A stretch of DNA of 64,000 nt, taken from the NCBI GenBank assembly GCA_034409565.1, contig DAOUMS010000017.1, forward strand, positions 59,227-123,226, in the 5' to 3' direction. The first letter of the stretch is position 1. Each line of letters starts with the position of its first letter. Origin of the DNA: E44-bin89 sp034409565 (lineage in GTDB: Bacteria > Chloroflexota > Dehalococcoidia > Dehalococcoidales > RBG-16-60-22). Position numbers and translations under genes: made by a program. Below the pieces are notes generated by a model. The model worked only from the letters and a program-made list of their open reading frames with translations, had not been told where the DNA came from and ran no database searches. This document shows, piece by piece, positions 15,249 to 23,959 of the stretch.

Positions 15249-15704
15249 ATGAACCTGGCCGCCTTCCTGGTCAGCAAAAAGGTGGAATTCGAATTTCTGG
15301 AGAAAAGGGCCACCCACCATGCCGCCGAGGCGGCAGAGGCCAGCGGCGTACCTTTAAGTGAGATTGTCAAGTCCCTCGTCTTCGTTGACCAGGATGACAG
15401 GCCGGTGCTGGCGGTGGTGCTTGCCGATACCGATGTGAGCCGGCACAAGCTGGAACGTTGCTCCGGTTCGAAGTCGGTACGGCTGGCCTCCGATGTGGCT
15501 GCCACGGCGGCCACCGGCTACCCCACCAGCGGCATACCACCGGTAGGCCACAAAAAAAGAATACCGGTCTATATTGACCGCAGGGTCATGCTCCGTGATT
15601 ACGTCTGGTGTGGCGGCGGCGCCAGGTCCAAGCTGGTCAAACTGAAGGCAGCAGATATTGCCCGCCTGACCGCGGCCACAATAGGCGACCTGGCCACCGA
15701 TTAG
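15249..15704 (+). CDS. YbaK/EbsC-type aminoacyl-tRNA deacylase
   Basis: The 151-residue protein has the YbaK fold: an N-terminal helix, HHAAEAAEASGVPLSEIVKSL with the conserved lysine, PVLAVVLADTDVSRHKL, TGYPTSGIPPVGHKKRIPVY and the final VWCGGGARSKLVKL. These enzymes hydrolyse misacylated tRNAs such as Cys-tRNA(Pro) or Ala-tRNA(Pro). I chose the ATG at 15249. The frame extends to a TTG at 15228, but neither has a clear ribosome binding site. Confidence 0.88.
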   Translation: MNLAAFLVSKKVEFEFLEKRATHHAAEAAEASGVPLSEIVKSLVFVDQDDRPVLAVVLADTDVSRHKLERCSGSKSVRLASDVAATAATGYPTSGIPPVGHKKRIPVYIDRRVMLRDYVWCGGGARSKLVKLKAADIARLTAATIGDLATD

Positions 15705-15797
15705 ACGGCCGCCTCCCAACTCCCCGACCCATATTGACCAGCCAGACCAGAGCCATTACAAAATTATTACAAACACGCTCAGGGATGTGGCGGTAAG

Positions 15798-15826
15798 TTG
15801 TAATTGCACGCTGTCTCGTATATGAT
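15798..15826 (+). promoter_or_regulatory. Promoter of pseudopilin cluster
   Basis: TTGTAA, 17-bp spacer, TATGAT, 82 bp before the first pseudopilin gene. Confidence 0.55.
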
Positions 15827-15907
15827 ACTAGTAGTAGACAACAATATGTAAATCTTCTGTTTAACCTTTAACAGAACCATGGATTGGGTCGGTGGAGGAA
15901 CAGTATC

Positions 15908-16348
15908 ATGCGATGGACGCGAGACAGGGCCGGCAGCATGAATCTGGGGCAGAAGGGCGTGACGTTTCTTGAAATCCTCGTCGGACTGGCTATACTGGGC
16001 GTAATTACCGTCGCCTATATCAGCGGCATGACCAGCACCTTCAATGCCATAGGTATCAGCCAGGAAAGAGTGGCCGCAGAAAGCCTGGCCAAGTCACAGA
16101 TAGAATACGTCAAGGTTCAGGGCTATATTCATGTGGAAGATTACAACCCTGATTACCCGGCAACGAGCTATGAGCTGATTACTGTTCCATCCGACCTCGC
16201 CGCCGCCGGCTATTCGGTTAATATCAGCGCGCCAGAAGTGGTCATCAGCGAAGCTGAGGGCGGATTTGAACTGCAAAGCGTAAACATAACCGTCAGGCGA
16301 AATAATGAGCAGAAAATGCAAATATCCATATATCAGCATAGTGGCTAA
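15908..16348 (+). CDS. Type IV prepilin-like protein (pseudopilin)
   Basis: The 146-residue protein has a prepilin leader of about 15 residues ending in QKG, then VTFLEILVGLAILGVITVAY, the hydrophobic N-terminal helix with the conserved Glu at mature position 5. It would be cut after Gly by a prepilin peptidase and placed in the membrane. GGAGGAA lies 8 bp before the ATG at 15908, which decides the start over an upstream GTG at 15884. The C-terminal globular part is unrecognised. A second pseudopilin gene follows after 4 bp. No assembly ATPase or platform gene is present in the window. Confidence 0.87.
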   Translation: MRWTRDRAGSMNLGQKGVTFLEILVGLAILGVITVAYISGMTSTFNAIGISQERVAAESLAKSQIEYVKVQGYIHVEDYNPDYPATSYELITVPSDLAAAGYSVNISAPEVVISEAEGGFELQSVNITVRRNNEQKMQISIYQHSG

Positions 16349-16352
16349 AGTG

Positions 16353-16847
16353 ATGATTAAGAGCCAGAAAGGCTTTACCCTGCTGGAACTAGTTGTTGGC
16401 TCGGCCATCATGGCCGTGGTGGTCGGGGCAATTGCCGCCACCCTGACCACTTTATTCTTGAACTACGGTCAGGCAGCCGGACAGAATTCCGCCCTGCCCA
16501 ATGTACAGAACGCCGGGTTCTGGATTACACGCGATGTCCAGACATCAAGGAACGTTACCGCCACTGCTCCCGATGGTTTTCCATTAATTCTGAAAATCCC
16601 TGTTGACACAGATGAGAACAATGACAATCGCGCTGAGTACAGCTTCGATGGCAGCCGATTGAAACGGGAGCTTTATGATGCCTCTAATAACCTCATTGCG
16701 GAGACCATGATTGCCGACTATATGAACACGGATAACTGCTCTTTCAACACGGTGAACGTCACCCTGGGGTACTACCGGCTTACTATAAGCGCCTCCCGCG
16801 AAGGAGAAACGGTAACCAGAATATATGATGTAGGCCAGAGGTTGTAG
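16353..16847 (+). CDS. Type IV prepilin-like protein (pseudopilin)
   Basis: The N-terminus MIKSQKGFTLLELVVGSAIM is a textbook prepilin leader with cleavage after Gly and Phe at mature position 1, followed by an Ala/Val-rich helix. The C-terminal domain has VQNAGFWITRDVQTSRNVTA, a feature of PilW/GspJ-like minor pseudopilins. I chose the ATG at 16353, just after the stop of the previous gene, because leaders are short. An ATG at 16305 would add 16 residues and overlap that gene by 44 bp. The two genes are surely one operon. Confidence 0.85.
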   Translation: MIKSQKGFTLLELVVGSAIMAVVVGAIAATLTTLFLNYGQAAGQNSALPNVQNAGFWITRDVQTSRNVTATAPDGFPLILKIPVDTDENNDNRAEYSFDGSRLKRELYDASNNLIAETMIADYMNTDNCSFNTVNVTLGYYRLTISASREGETVTRIYDVGQRL

Positions 16848-16958
16848 TTAGCTGAATTTAGGAAGAAAGCCGGGACTCTTTTTTGAGTCTATTACTTTAG
16901 TTTTTAGGAAATATTAACCAGTTGTAACAACTTTGTAATAAATTATGCCCGCTCTTAA

Positions 16959-16988
16959 TTGACTTGTAACATGTATGACAATTAAAAT
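16959..16988 (+). promoter_or_regulatory. Promoter of secreted-protein gene
   Basis: TTGACT, 18-bp spacer, TAAAAT, ending 34 bp before the ATG. It lies in an A+T-rich gap after the pseudopilin genes. Confidence 0.6.
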
Positions 16989-17022
16989 CAAAGTATCCTA
17001 AATAAATTAGGAGGTGGGAAAA

Positions 17023-17490
17023 ATGAAAGCGAAATATGTTCTGGTTAGTTTACTGCTGGTAGCGCTGATGATAAGCGGTACGGGATATGGTGTGAGCGCT
17101 GGTTCAGGAAGCAAGGTAACCGGTGGCGGTACGTTTGTGCACAACGCCTGGCCGACCGCGTATGCGGCTCCCGGAGATAAAATTTCGTTTGGCTTCAGCG
17201 CCCAAGACCAGGGAAATGGCGCCAAGGGGCAGTTTCATCTCATCAACCATAACTCCGGGATGAAGGTATCCGGTACCATTTCTCAATGTAACGTTATGGG
17301 CAGCTTGATCTTCTTGAGCGGGTCTTGCGTAGTAGACGGAGTGCCAACAACCTATTGGGTTGACCTAAGTGACGGTGGCGAGGGAGGAGCCTCCTATGAT
17401 TTGGTAATGGGAGTCTGGTTTGGCAGTAAGAGTGGGCCGCCTGCCATTTTTGGTCAGCTCGACAAAGGGAACATACAGAGCCACAAATAA
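17023..17490 (+). CDS. Secreted single-domain protein (resembles post-COAP-1 type domain)
   Basis: The 155-residue protein has a signal peptide (residues 1-28, ending VSAG) and a mature beta-rich, Gly-rich domain starting SKVTGGGTF. The core DKISFGFSAQDQ...AKGQFHLINH...MKVSGTI recalls the short exported domain called post-COAP-1 in some annotations, which has G-G-x-A-x-F-G-F and G-x-L-x-Y-x-D-H-positions; this is from memory and uncertain. Two cysteines (C90, C104, about) could form a disulfide. It has a strong ribosome binding site (AGGAGG), its own promoter and a strong terminator, so it is a well-expressed single gene set inside the pseudopilin cluster. Confidence 0.7.
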   Translation: MKAKYVLVSLLLVALMISGTGYGVSAGSGSKVTGGGTFVHNAWPTAYAAPGDKISFGFSAQDQGNGAKGQFHLINHNSGMKVSGTISQCNVMGSLIFLSGSCVVDGVPTTYWVDLSDGGEGGASYDLVMGVWFGSKSGPPAIFGQLDKGNIQSHK

Positions 17491-17526
17491 TAGCATGGTG
17501 TAGCTCAAGCACAAAGGTTCAGCCTT

Positions 17527-17561
17527 GATAGCCCGGGGGTTAATCCCGGGCTATCTTTTTC
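17527..17561 (+). terminator. Strong Rho-independent terminator
   Basis: A perfect 11-bp stem GATAGCCCGGG/CCCGGGCTATC with a 7-nt loop is followed by TTTTTC. Confidence 0.93.
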
Positions 17562-17663
17562 TCTTGCTGACGGTTTTAAATTTTAGGAAATTAGAATTGT
17601 TTTGCTGGCATGAATCTTCATTAATCGCGCTTCCTGTAGTATCATATTTATAGAGTGATAAAA

Positions 17664-18785
17664 ATGTTTAAGAACTACCAGTCCGGACAAACCCTGATAA
17701 TCGCCCTTATCCTGCTGGCGGTAGGTAGCCTGCTGGTAATTCCAGTATTGCAGCACGTGTTCACCAACCTGCAGTACAACCAGACCATTGAATGCAAAAC
17801 CTTAAATGATTACTCGGCAGACGCCGGCGTGCAGTATGCCACCTGTGAAATATACAATGACCCTGGCACTTATATTGACACACCGCTATCGGCCAATTTC
17901 ACCCTTAATGACCGGACGGTAAATGTTAATGCCGAATATCAGGGGGGCGGTCTTTATTCCATAAACTCCACCGCCAGTGGCGGCGGCTGTGGCAGCACCA
18001 CAATAAGGTCATTTGTTAACCTCAGTCACGGTGCCTTTGCTTATGCCCTGGCCGCAGTGGACTATCTTTATATTGATAATACAAGTGTGGATACATTCCC
18101 GGACCCGGGTATTGGCGCCGATATACATTGCAATGATGATATAGAGCTTGTCGGTCCCAAGAAAGGCGATAGAAAGGTATACGGCGATGCCACCGCCGTA
18201 ACCACGATTGACGGCGAAGAATACATTGCCGAGCCCTGGACAGCCACGCCAGGCAGCGAGAATATAACTTTCCCCGGCACCAATGCCGCGCTGTATCAGG
18301 CCATAGCCCAGGAAGGCGGCACCCACGAAGGTAACCTCCAGTATAGCGGTGGCGGCACTTATCCCGTGGGACCTCTGTACATTACCGGCGACCTGATAGT
18401 AGACGCCTGGACGGTGGTGGAACTGGAAGGGCCTCTATATGTTCTCGGCTCCGTTACCGTCAGCAACGGAGTCATACTTGGCAATGAGCACGTTCTCTGC
18501 GAGGGAGATATCGATATAACCGGAGGCGCTTATTACGGTTCTGAATTTATTCCCGTCATCACCTCCCTCTACGGAGATATCACGATAGCCGGACCCGGCG
18601 TTGCTGAGACGGTGCTGTATGCTCCCACTGGTACTGTATTATTGTCCAATGTGCAGTTGTTTGGCGCTGCCGGTGGCGTACAGGTTCTTGCGCAGAACAC
18701 TTTCGTATGGTATTCCGAAGAACTCCACGGCCGTGCCGACCTGCCCGGCAGCGAGCTTTACCCACTCACCTACAGCTACGATTAA
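17664..18785 (+). CDS. PilX-like pilus-associated/surface protein
   Basis: The 373-residue protein starts with a short charged leader and SGQTLIIALILLAVGSLLVI, the single N-terminal helix typical of PilX-type and other pseudopilin-associated proteins, but without a classical Gly-Phe/Glu5 prepilin site. After a Cys-containing helix (QTIECKTLNDYSADAGVQYATCEI) the remainder is beta-rich with repeated strand-turn units (GDLIVDAWTVVELEGPLYVLG, GDIDITGG, GDITIAG), consistent with a right-handed beta-helix or bactofilin-like solenoid. I start at the ATG at 17664; a GTG at 17655 is also possible and neither has a good ribosome binding site. It belongs with the pseudopilin genes upstream. Confidence 0.75.
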   Translation: MFKNYQSGQTLIIALILLAVGSLLVIPVLQHVFTNLQYNQTIECKTLNDYSADAGVQYATCEIYNDPGTYIDTPLSANFTLNDRTVNVNAEYQGGGLYSINSTASGGGCGSTTIRSFVNLSHGAFAYALAAVDYLYIDNTSVDTFPDPGIGADIHCNDDIELVGPKKGDRKVYGDATAVTTIDGEEYIAEPWTATPGSENITFPGTNAALYQAIAQEGGTHEGNLQYSGGGTYPVGPLYITGDLIVDAWTVVELEGPLYVLGSVTVSNGVILGNEHVLCEGDIDITGGAYYGSEFIPVITSLYGDITIAGPGVAETVLYAPTGTVLLSNVQLFGAAGGVQVLAQNTFVWYSEELHGRADLPGSELYPLTYSYD

Positions 18786-18983
18786 ACACTGCCTTAAATC
18801 AATGCTCCGCCTGATACCTGGGCAACATTCAATAACCCCATTTATAACCCGCCTTGGCACGCCACACCGAACTGCCAACGGTTTCAGTTTATTACTACCT
18901 GAGATACCGGTTAATATGCTATACTAATACCCGCAATAGCCATTGCTCATACTTTACAGAAACTTCTTTTCGGGGGAGTAGCT

Positions 18984-20003
18984 ATGAAAGGAGCGTTCTA
19001 CCAGGGAAATAAGAGCTTCCGGGTTGTTGATTCCCCACCCCAGCCACCGGAAACCGGAGAGGTCAGGCTCAATATTGCCTATGGCGGCATCTGCGGCACG
19101 GATGTCCATATTTATCTGGGGCACATGGACCACCGCGTCAAGATACCCCAGGTCATCGGCCACGAGATGTCCGGCACGGTGGCGGAAGTCGGCAAAGGCG
19201 TCGCCAAATTCAAGCCAGGTGATAAAGTGGTGGTCAGACCGCTGGTTGCCTGCGGTCGCTGTCCGGCCTGCCAGGCAGGCCATTTCAATGTCTGCCACCA
19301 CATCAATGTGCTCGGCGTGGACACGCCGGGGTGTTTACAGGGCAGCTGGACGGTGCCGGCGGAAACACTGCACCGCCTGCCGGATGATATCGACCTCAAG
19401 CTGGCGGCAGTGATTGAACCGGCGGCGGTAGCAGCACACGTGGTACGCGATGGACGGGTCACCGAAAATCAGCACGTGGTCGTCATCGGTGCCGGGCCTA
19501 TCGGCATATTAGTGGCTCTGGAATCGAAACTGAAGGGAGCCCGCGTCATCGTTTCTGAAATCAACCCGTTCCGCATTGGCCTGGCCCGGGAGTTCGGTCT
19601 GGAGGTGGTCAACCCGAAGGAGGCCGACCTGCCAGCGTATGTATCGGAGAAAACCGGCACGGCCGGGGCTGACGTAGTCTTCGAGGTAACCGGGCTGGCG
19701 CCGGGGGCGGAAATGATGACCAAGCTGGCCAGAACCCGGGGGCGTATTGTCATCGTCGGTATCTTTGCCGGGCCGGTACCGGTTGCCCTGGGCCAGTTCA
19801 TGTTCCGGGAGCTGAGAGCCCAGGGAGTCAGGCTGTATGAGCCGGAGGACTTCGAGACCGCAATCCGGCTGGTAGCTTCCCGGGCCGTCCCGTGGGACAG
19901 ACTGATTTCCGACGTTCGTCCGCTGGAAAGAGTACAGGAGACTTTCGAAGAAATTGAGCACGGCGCCAATTTCATGAAGGTACTGCTGAAGTGTCACGAT
20001 TAG
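18984..20003 (+). CDS. Zinc-dependent medium-chain alcohol/polyol dehydrogenase
   Basis: The 339-residue protein is an MDR enzyme. Catalytic zinc ligands occur in GGICGTDVHI and GHEMSG. The structural zinc loop is CGRCPACQAGHFNVC. The Rossmann motif is VIGAGPIGILVALESKLKGA. It resembles threonine/sorbitol dehydrogenases. It oxidises a secondary alcohol or polyol with NAD(P). An HpcH-type aldolase gene follows 19 bp later, so together they may oxidise and then split a hydroxy- or keto-acid. GGGGAG precedes the ATG. Confidence 0.92.
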   Translation: MKGAFYQGNKSFRVVDSPPQPPETGEVRLNIAYGGICGTDVHIYLGHMDHRVKIPQVIGHEMSGTVAEVGKGVAKFKPGDKVVVRPLVACGRCPACQAGHFNVCHHINVLGVDTPGCLQGSWTVPAETLHRLPDDIDLKLAAVIEPAAVAAHVVRDGRVTENQHVVVIGAGPIGILVALESKLKGARVIVSEINPFRIGLAREFGLEVVNPKEADLPAYVSEKTGTAGADVVFEVTGLAPGAEMMTKLARTRGRIVIVGIFAGPVPVALGQFMFRELRAQGVRLYEPEDFETAIRLVASRAVPWDRLISDVRPLERVQETFEEIEHGANFMKVLLKCHD

Positions 20004-20022
20004 CAAAGGAGGAACCAGGAAA

Positions 20023-20790
20023 GTGATATTGAAAAACACCACCAAGGCGAAACTGAAAGAAGGCAAGGCAGTCATCGGCACCCGAATGGACTTCAGCGCA
20101 CCATATGTCGTGGAGAGCCTGGCCGGTATCGGCTTTGACTTCGTCTACTTCGACCTCGAACACGGACCTTCCAGCGAGGAGTCCTGCCAAGATATGTTCC
20201 GGGCGGCGGAGCTCGCCGGTCTGACTCCCATAGTCCGCGTGCCGAACAGTGAACCCGGCTTTACCGCCCGCCTTCTCGATTCCGGCGCTATGGGCATTAT
20301 CTTTCCCCACTGCAATACCAAACAGGACGCTGAAGCCGCCGTCAGAGCGGTCAAATATCCCCCGGACGGAGAACGCGGTGCTGGCGGCCGCCCCTTGAGC
20401 CTGAGCGGTATGCCCATTGCTGACTATATCCGGGAAGCCAACCGCGAGACCATGATTATCACCATGATAGAGGAAATGGAAGCGCTGCAGAACCTGCCGG
20501 AGATTCTCACCGTGGAGGGACTTGATGTGCTCTGGATTGGCCGGGTCGACCTCTCCGTCTCCTCCGGTATCCCCGGCAAACTGGACGACCCGAAGATTCA
20601 GGACGCGGTGAAACGAGTCATTGCCGAGGGTAATGCCGCCGGCAAGGTGGTGGGGGTGGGGGCGGCCAGTGCTGACCGACCGGAACAGATAAGGGAATTC
20701 ATCAACCAGGGGGCCCGGTTTTTCTCCCTGGACATGACCGGCGTAATACGGAGCGCCGCGCGCAATATACTGAAAACTATCGGCACTTAA
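20023..20790 (+). CDS. HpcH/HpaI family aldolase
   Basis: The 255-residue TIM-barrel protein has the class II pyruvate aldolase pattern: FDFVYFDLEHGPSS (metal-proximal Glu-His), PIVRVPNSEPGF, the metal-binding GAMGIIFPHCNTKQDAEAAV and KYPPDGERGAGG. These enzymes split 4-hydroxy-2-oxo acids to pyruvate and an aldehyde, often with a divalent metal. The start is GTG at 20023 with AAAGGAGG upstream. It forms an operon with the preceding MDR dehydrogenase. Substrate specificity is not readable. Confidence 0.92.
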   Translation: MILKNTTKAKLKEGKAVIGTRMDFSAPYVVESLAGIGFDFVYFDLEHGPSSEESCQDMFRAAELAGLTPIVRVPNSEPGFTARLLDSGAMGIIFPHCNTKQDAEAAVRAVKYPPDGERGAGGRPLSLSGMPIADYIREANRETMIITMIEEMEALQNLPEILTVEGLDVLWIGRVDLSVSSGIPGKLDDPKIQDAVKRVIAEGNAAGKVVGVGAASADRPEQIREFINQGARFFSLDMTGVIRSAARNILKTIGT

Positions 20791-20809
20791 TCGGCCACCC
20801 GGAACGTTT

Positions 20810-21028
20810 TCAGCACACTGCGTCCCGTAGACGGGCAATGAAATCGCGCCGTTTCGGCTCGTCACTGAGTATTTCCTGCTTCAGCTTTCGCCACGTGGCC
20901 GAGCAGTCCTTATAGTTGACGCCGACAATACCATGAATTGCCCGGTCAACCTGTTTCTTGTTTCCGAGGCTGACCTCAATCTCTGCTTCCTTAAAGACTT
21001 CCTGCAGGTGACGGAAATAACAGGACAT
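20810..21028 (-). CDS. Conserved small protein of unknown function
   Basis: This 72-residue, charged, predicted all-helical protein begins MSCYFRHLQEVFKEAEIEV and contains KKQVDRAIHGIVGV and CSATWRKLKQEIL. I recall similar short proteins in anaerobic bacteria but no function. AGGAGGTGA lies a good distance before the ATG. It is convergent with the HpcH aldolase gene and divergent from cysK. Confidence 0.75.
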   Translation of the reverse strand: MSCYFRHLQEVFKEAEIEVSLGNKKQVDRAIHGIVGVNYKDCSATWRKLKQEILSDEPKRRDFIARLRDAVC

Positions 21029-21107
21029 AAGACCTCACCTCCTGCCGCCGCAGTTACCTTCTGAACCCAATGTTAGGCGCATGGATGCTCAATGTCAACC
21101 TGCCTGT

Positions 21108-21136
21108 TTGACAAAGCATTTTCATTTACGTAAAGT
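21108..21136 (+). promoter_or_regulatory. Promoter of cysteine synthase gene
   Basis: Perfect TTGACA, 17-bp spacer, TAAAGT, 62 bp before the ATG. Confidence 0.7.
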
Positions 21137-21198
21137 GTCTATGTTCAGAATGAAGTTGATGTGGGTCAATATTTCCTGTTCCTCGTGAAGGAGGACTG

Positions 21199-22104
21199 AT
21201 GAAGAACGGCTTAATGAGGCTGATTGGCAATACACCGGTGGTGGAACTTAAAAAAGTAAATGATACCGCAGCCACTATCCTGGCCAAGCTGGAAGCCTTA
21301 AATCCAAGCGGCAGTATCAAAGATGTCATGGCCTTTTACATGACCGACATCGCTGAGAAAAAGGGAATCCTCAAGCCAGGCAGCAAGATAATTGAAGAGA
21401 CCAGTGGTAATACGGGCATTGCCTTTGCCATGATTGCTGCCCTGAGGGGGTACCACTTTGTGGCGGTGATGCCGGAGCACATGAGCCAGGAGAGAAAGCA
21501 GCTCATGCAGTCCTTCGGTGCCGAGATTGTGCTTACCCCGGAAGCGGAGGGGTTTCCGGGCGCGCTGGAAAAACTCAAGCAGCTGGCCGAAGAGAATAAA
21601 GACGCTTGGCTCCCCGGGCAGTTTGAGAACCGGGATAATATTGATGCCCACCGTGAAATTACCGGCAAACGGATTTTACAGGCAGTTGGTAAAGACATTG
21701 ACGTCTTCGTGGCCGGCGTCGGCACCGGCGGCAGCCTGATGGGCGTCGCGGAAGCGCTGAGGCAGGCCAACCCCAGGGTCAAAATCATCGCCGTGGAGCC
21801 GGCAGAATCGGCCGTTATGAGCCATGGTGAGCCCCGCAACCACATTATTCAGGGTATCGGCCCCGGTTTCATCCCGGAACTGGTCGACCTCGACCTCATA
21901 GACGAGGTTATTACGGTGAAAGAGAATGACGCGGTGGCGATGACGAGAAGGCTCATCAGAGAGGAAGGCCTGATGGTCGGCATTTCCTCTGGCGCCAATG
22001 TCCTGGCCGCACTTGAAATCGCCCGCAAGTCAGGGCAGGGTAAGACCATCGTCACCCTCCTGCCCGATAGAGCGGAACGATATCTGAGCATGAATGTCCT
22101 CTGA
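21199..22104 (+). CDS. cysK: Cysteine synthase / O-acetylserine sulfhydrylase
   Basis: The 301-residue protein is a fold-type II PLP enzyme. Lys41 in NPSGSIKDVMA binds PLP, TSGNTG (68-73) is the substrate loop and GVGTGGSLMGVAEALR binds the cofactor phosphate. It makes cysteine from O-acetylserine (or O-phosphoserine) and sulfide. Length and motifs are closest to CysK/CysM; it is also similar to cystathionine beta-synthase catalytic cores. GAAGGAGG precedes the ATG. It is monocistronic with its own promoter. Confidence 0.93.
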   Translation: MKNGLMRLIGNTPVVELKKVNDTAATILAKLEALNPSGSIKDVMAFYMTDIAEKKGILKPGSKIIEETSGNTGIAFAMIAALRGYHFVAVMPEHMSQERKQLMQSFGAEIVLTPEAEGFPGALEKLKQLAEENKDAWLPGQFENRDNIDAHREITGKRILQAVGKDIDVFVAGVGTGGSLMGVAEALRQANPRVKIIAVEPAESAVMSHGEPRNHIIQGIGPGFIPELVDLDLIDEVITVKENDAVAMTRRLIREEGLMVGISSGANVLAALEIARKSGQGKTIVTLLPDRAERYLSMNVL

Positions 22105-22157
22105 GCCCATCAGCACGAGCAAAAAAGCGCGGCTACCGGACAGGCCGGAATAGAAAT

Positions 22158-23456
22158 TTACAACTTGGCCCTCAGTTTTTCTGCTTTCCTCGGTGCCGCA
22201 ATCCAGAAAACAACGCCGGAAAGCGCAAAACACACCGTGGCTAAAATAAAGGCGTTGGTGTAGCTGCCGGTAAGGTCATAGATGAAACCGCCCAGCCACG
22301 GCCCAATTACCCCGCCGATACCGAACCCGCACATCAGCAGTCCAGACAGGATGCCAAAATGCCGACCATAAAAGATATCCGCCAGACCAGCATAGATGGC
22401 CGGTGAACTCAGCCCGGCCCCATAGCCAAAGCATATCGCGTACAGGTAGAGAAGCCATGGCTGTGAAGTATCGTGTACTGAAATTAAAGCGGCCAGCGCG
22501 CCCATGGTCAGAATGACGGCGATGGTCATCATTTTCTCCCTCCCCATCCAGTCTGACAGCATCGAAGACAGCTGGCCAACCGCCGCGAATATGCCGAAAA
22601 GGGCAAAGACAGAGGCAGCAAAGGTGCTGCTGTAGCCAACATCCTCGGTAAACTTGACCTGATGGCCCAGCACCAGAAAGACGCCGACGCCCCAGTAAAG
22701 CGATTGCGCCGCTATAAGAAACCACAGCTGATATGTACCGAGCGCTTTCCGCAACGTCCAGTCATTGGATACAGATTTCCGGTCCACCGCGGCACTGGCT
22801 TCCAGCTCAATAGCTACCCGAGTATCATCAGCCCCATATGGTTTCAGACCCTTTTTCTCCGGACGGTAGTGGTAGAAGAAAAGGTAAAGAGGACCGAGAA
22901 CAGCGATAACGATACCAGCAATAACAAAGTACGTATAGCGCCAGCCCACCTGGGAGATGACGAACTCAGCAAACATGCCGTAAGCAAAGCTGAGACCACC
23001 ACCAGCCTGGGCCAATCCTATCACCAGCCCGCGCCTTTTAGCAAACCAGTTGGCCAGCGTCGGCCCAAGCATCGGCCAGCCACTGCACGCCGTGCCTACA
23101 GGCACTAAGAAGCCGAATAACAGGTAAAAATGCCAGAGTTCATGGGCAAAAGCGCAGCCGGCCATGGCCAGTGCCAGAACGGTAACCCCAATCAGCATTA
23201 CCCGTCGCGGCTTCCATCGGTCGTACAGGCTGCCAGCGATTGGTGCCGTTAAACCGTACATGAGGAGGTTCAGAGAAAGTATGAAGGCCGTGCTGCCACG
23301 GCTCCAGCCAAACTCGTCGAGAATCGGCGGGAAAAAGATTGGAAAGGAGTGCCGCGTGCCATAGACCAGGACCATGGCTATTATAGCCATGCCGACAATG
23401 ACCCAGCCATAAAAAAAGAGCGGCTTCCTGACTTCACCACTCTTTACGGCAGACAC
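22158..23456 (-). CDS. MFS transporter (oxalate/formate antiporter-like)
   Basis: The 432-residue protein has 12 hydrophobic segments and the MFS loop motif GSLYDRWKPRRVM between helices 2 and 3. It has GTRHSFPIFFPPILDEFGWSRG near the N-terminus, typical of the OFA (oxalate:formate antiporter) and monocarboxylate group. The central loop is charged and about 35 residues long. The start is a GTG at 23456 with GGGGGG upstream. It is the last gene of a long minus-strand run that includes acid-oxidising enzymes, so it may import a carboxylic acid. Confidence 0.88.
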   Translation of the reverse strand: MSAVKSGEVRKPLFFYGWVIVGMAIIAMVLVYGTRHSFPIFFPPILDEFGWSRGSTAFILSLNLLMYGLTAPIAGSLYDRWKPRRVMLIGVTVLALAMAGCAFAHELWHFYLLFGFLVPVGTACSGWPMLGPTLANWFAKRRGLVIGLAQAGGGLSFAYGMFAEFVISQVGWRYTYFVIAGIVIAVLGPLYLFFYHYRPEKKGLKPYGADDTRVAIELEASAAVDRKSVSNDWTLRKALGTYQLWFLIAAQSLYWGVGVFLVLGHQVKFTEDVGYSSTFAASVFALFGIFAAVGQLSSMLSDWMGREKMMTIAVILTMGALAALISVHDTSQPWLLYLYAICFGYGAGLSSPAIYAGLADIFYGRHFGILSGLLMCGFGIGGVIGPWLGGFIYDLTGSYTNAFILATVCFALSGVVFWIAAPRKAEKLRAKL

Positions 23457-23502
23457 GGTTATACCCCCCTTTGCATTATCTGTGAGACCAGTTTTTGTCG
23501 GT

Positions 23503-23958
23503 TCAAACCCTTATTACCTCAGCCTTTATCTCTCTACCTACCGTTATCATGCCGTAGGAATCCCGGGCCCGCCCCGGATTAAACATGAGTGTTCCCCGGA
23601 TATACTCATGGCATGATAAATGAGAATGTCCAAAGATTATAATATCCACATCACCGAAGAGCGGTCGTACCCTTTCCGCGATACCCCACGGCCCACCAGA
23701 ACCATGTACCAGACCGATCTGTTTCCCGTCAACGTCAATAGTCCGTTTATCGGGAAGCATACGCTTCAGTTCGCCTGAGTCCATGTTGCCCTGCACCGCC
23801 CTTACCTCCCCTATCTCCCTGAGCCCCTCGAGCACCGCCCTCTCCGTTAAATCACCGGCATGGACGATAAGGTCAACCTTCTCCAGCGCTCTCATAATTG
23901 TCCACGGTATCTCTTCAATGCTTTTAGCGTGTGTATCTGAAATAACACCGATTTTCAA
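23503..23958 (-). CDS. YfcE/MJ0936-type metallophosphoesterase
   Basis: The 151-residue protein carries all calcineurin-like phosphoesterase metal motifs: ISDTH, HAGDLT, GNMD, LVHGSG and FGHSH. Members hydrolyse phosphodiesters such as cyclic nucleotides with Mn2+ or other metals. It lies one base downstream of a flavoprotein gene and is cotranscribed with it. The role in this operon is unclear. Confidence 0.92.
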   Translation of the reverse strand: MKIGVISDTHAKSIEEIPWTIMRALEKVDLIVHAGDLTERAVLEGLREIGEVRAVQGNMDSGELKRMLPDKRTIDVDGKQIGLVHGSGGPWGIAERVRPLFGDVDIIIFGHSHLSCHEYIRGTLMFNPGRARDSYGMITVGREIKAEVIRV

Positions 23959-23959
23959 T

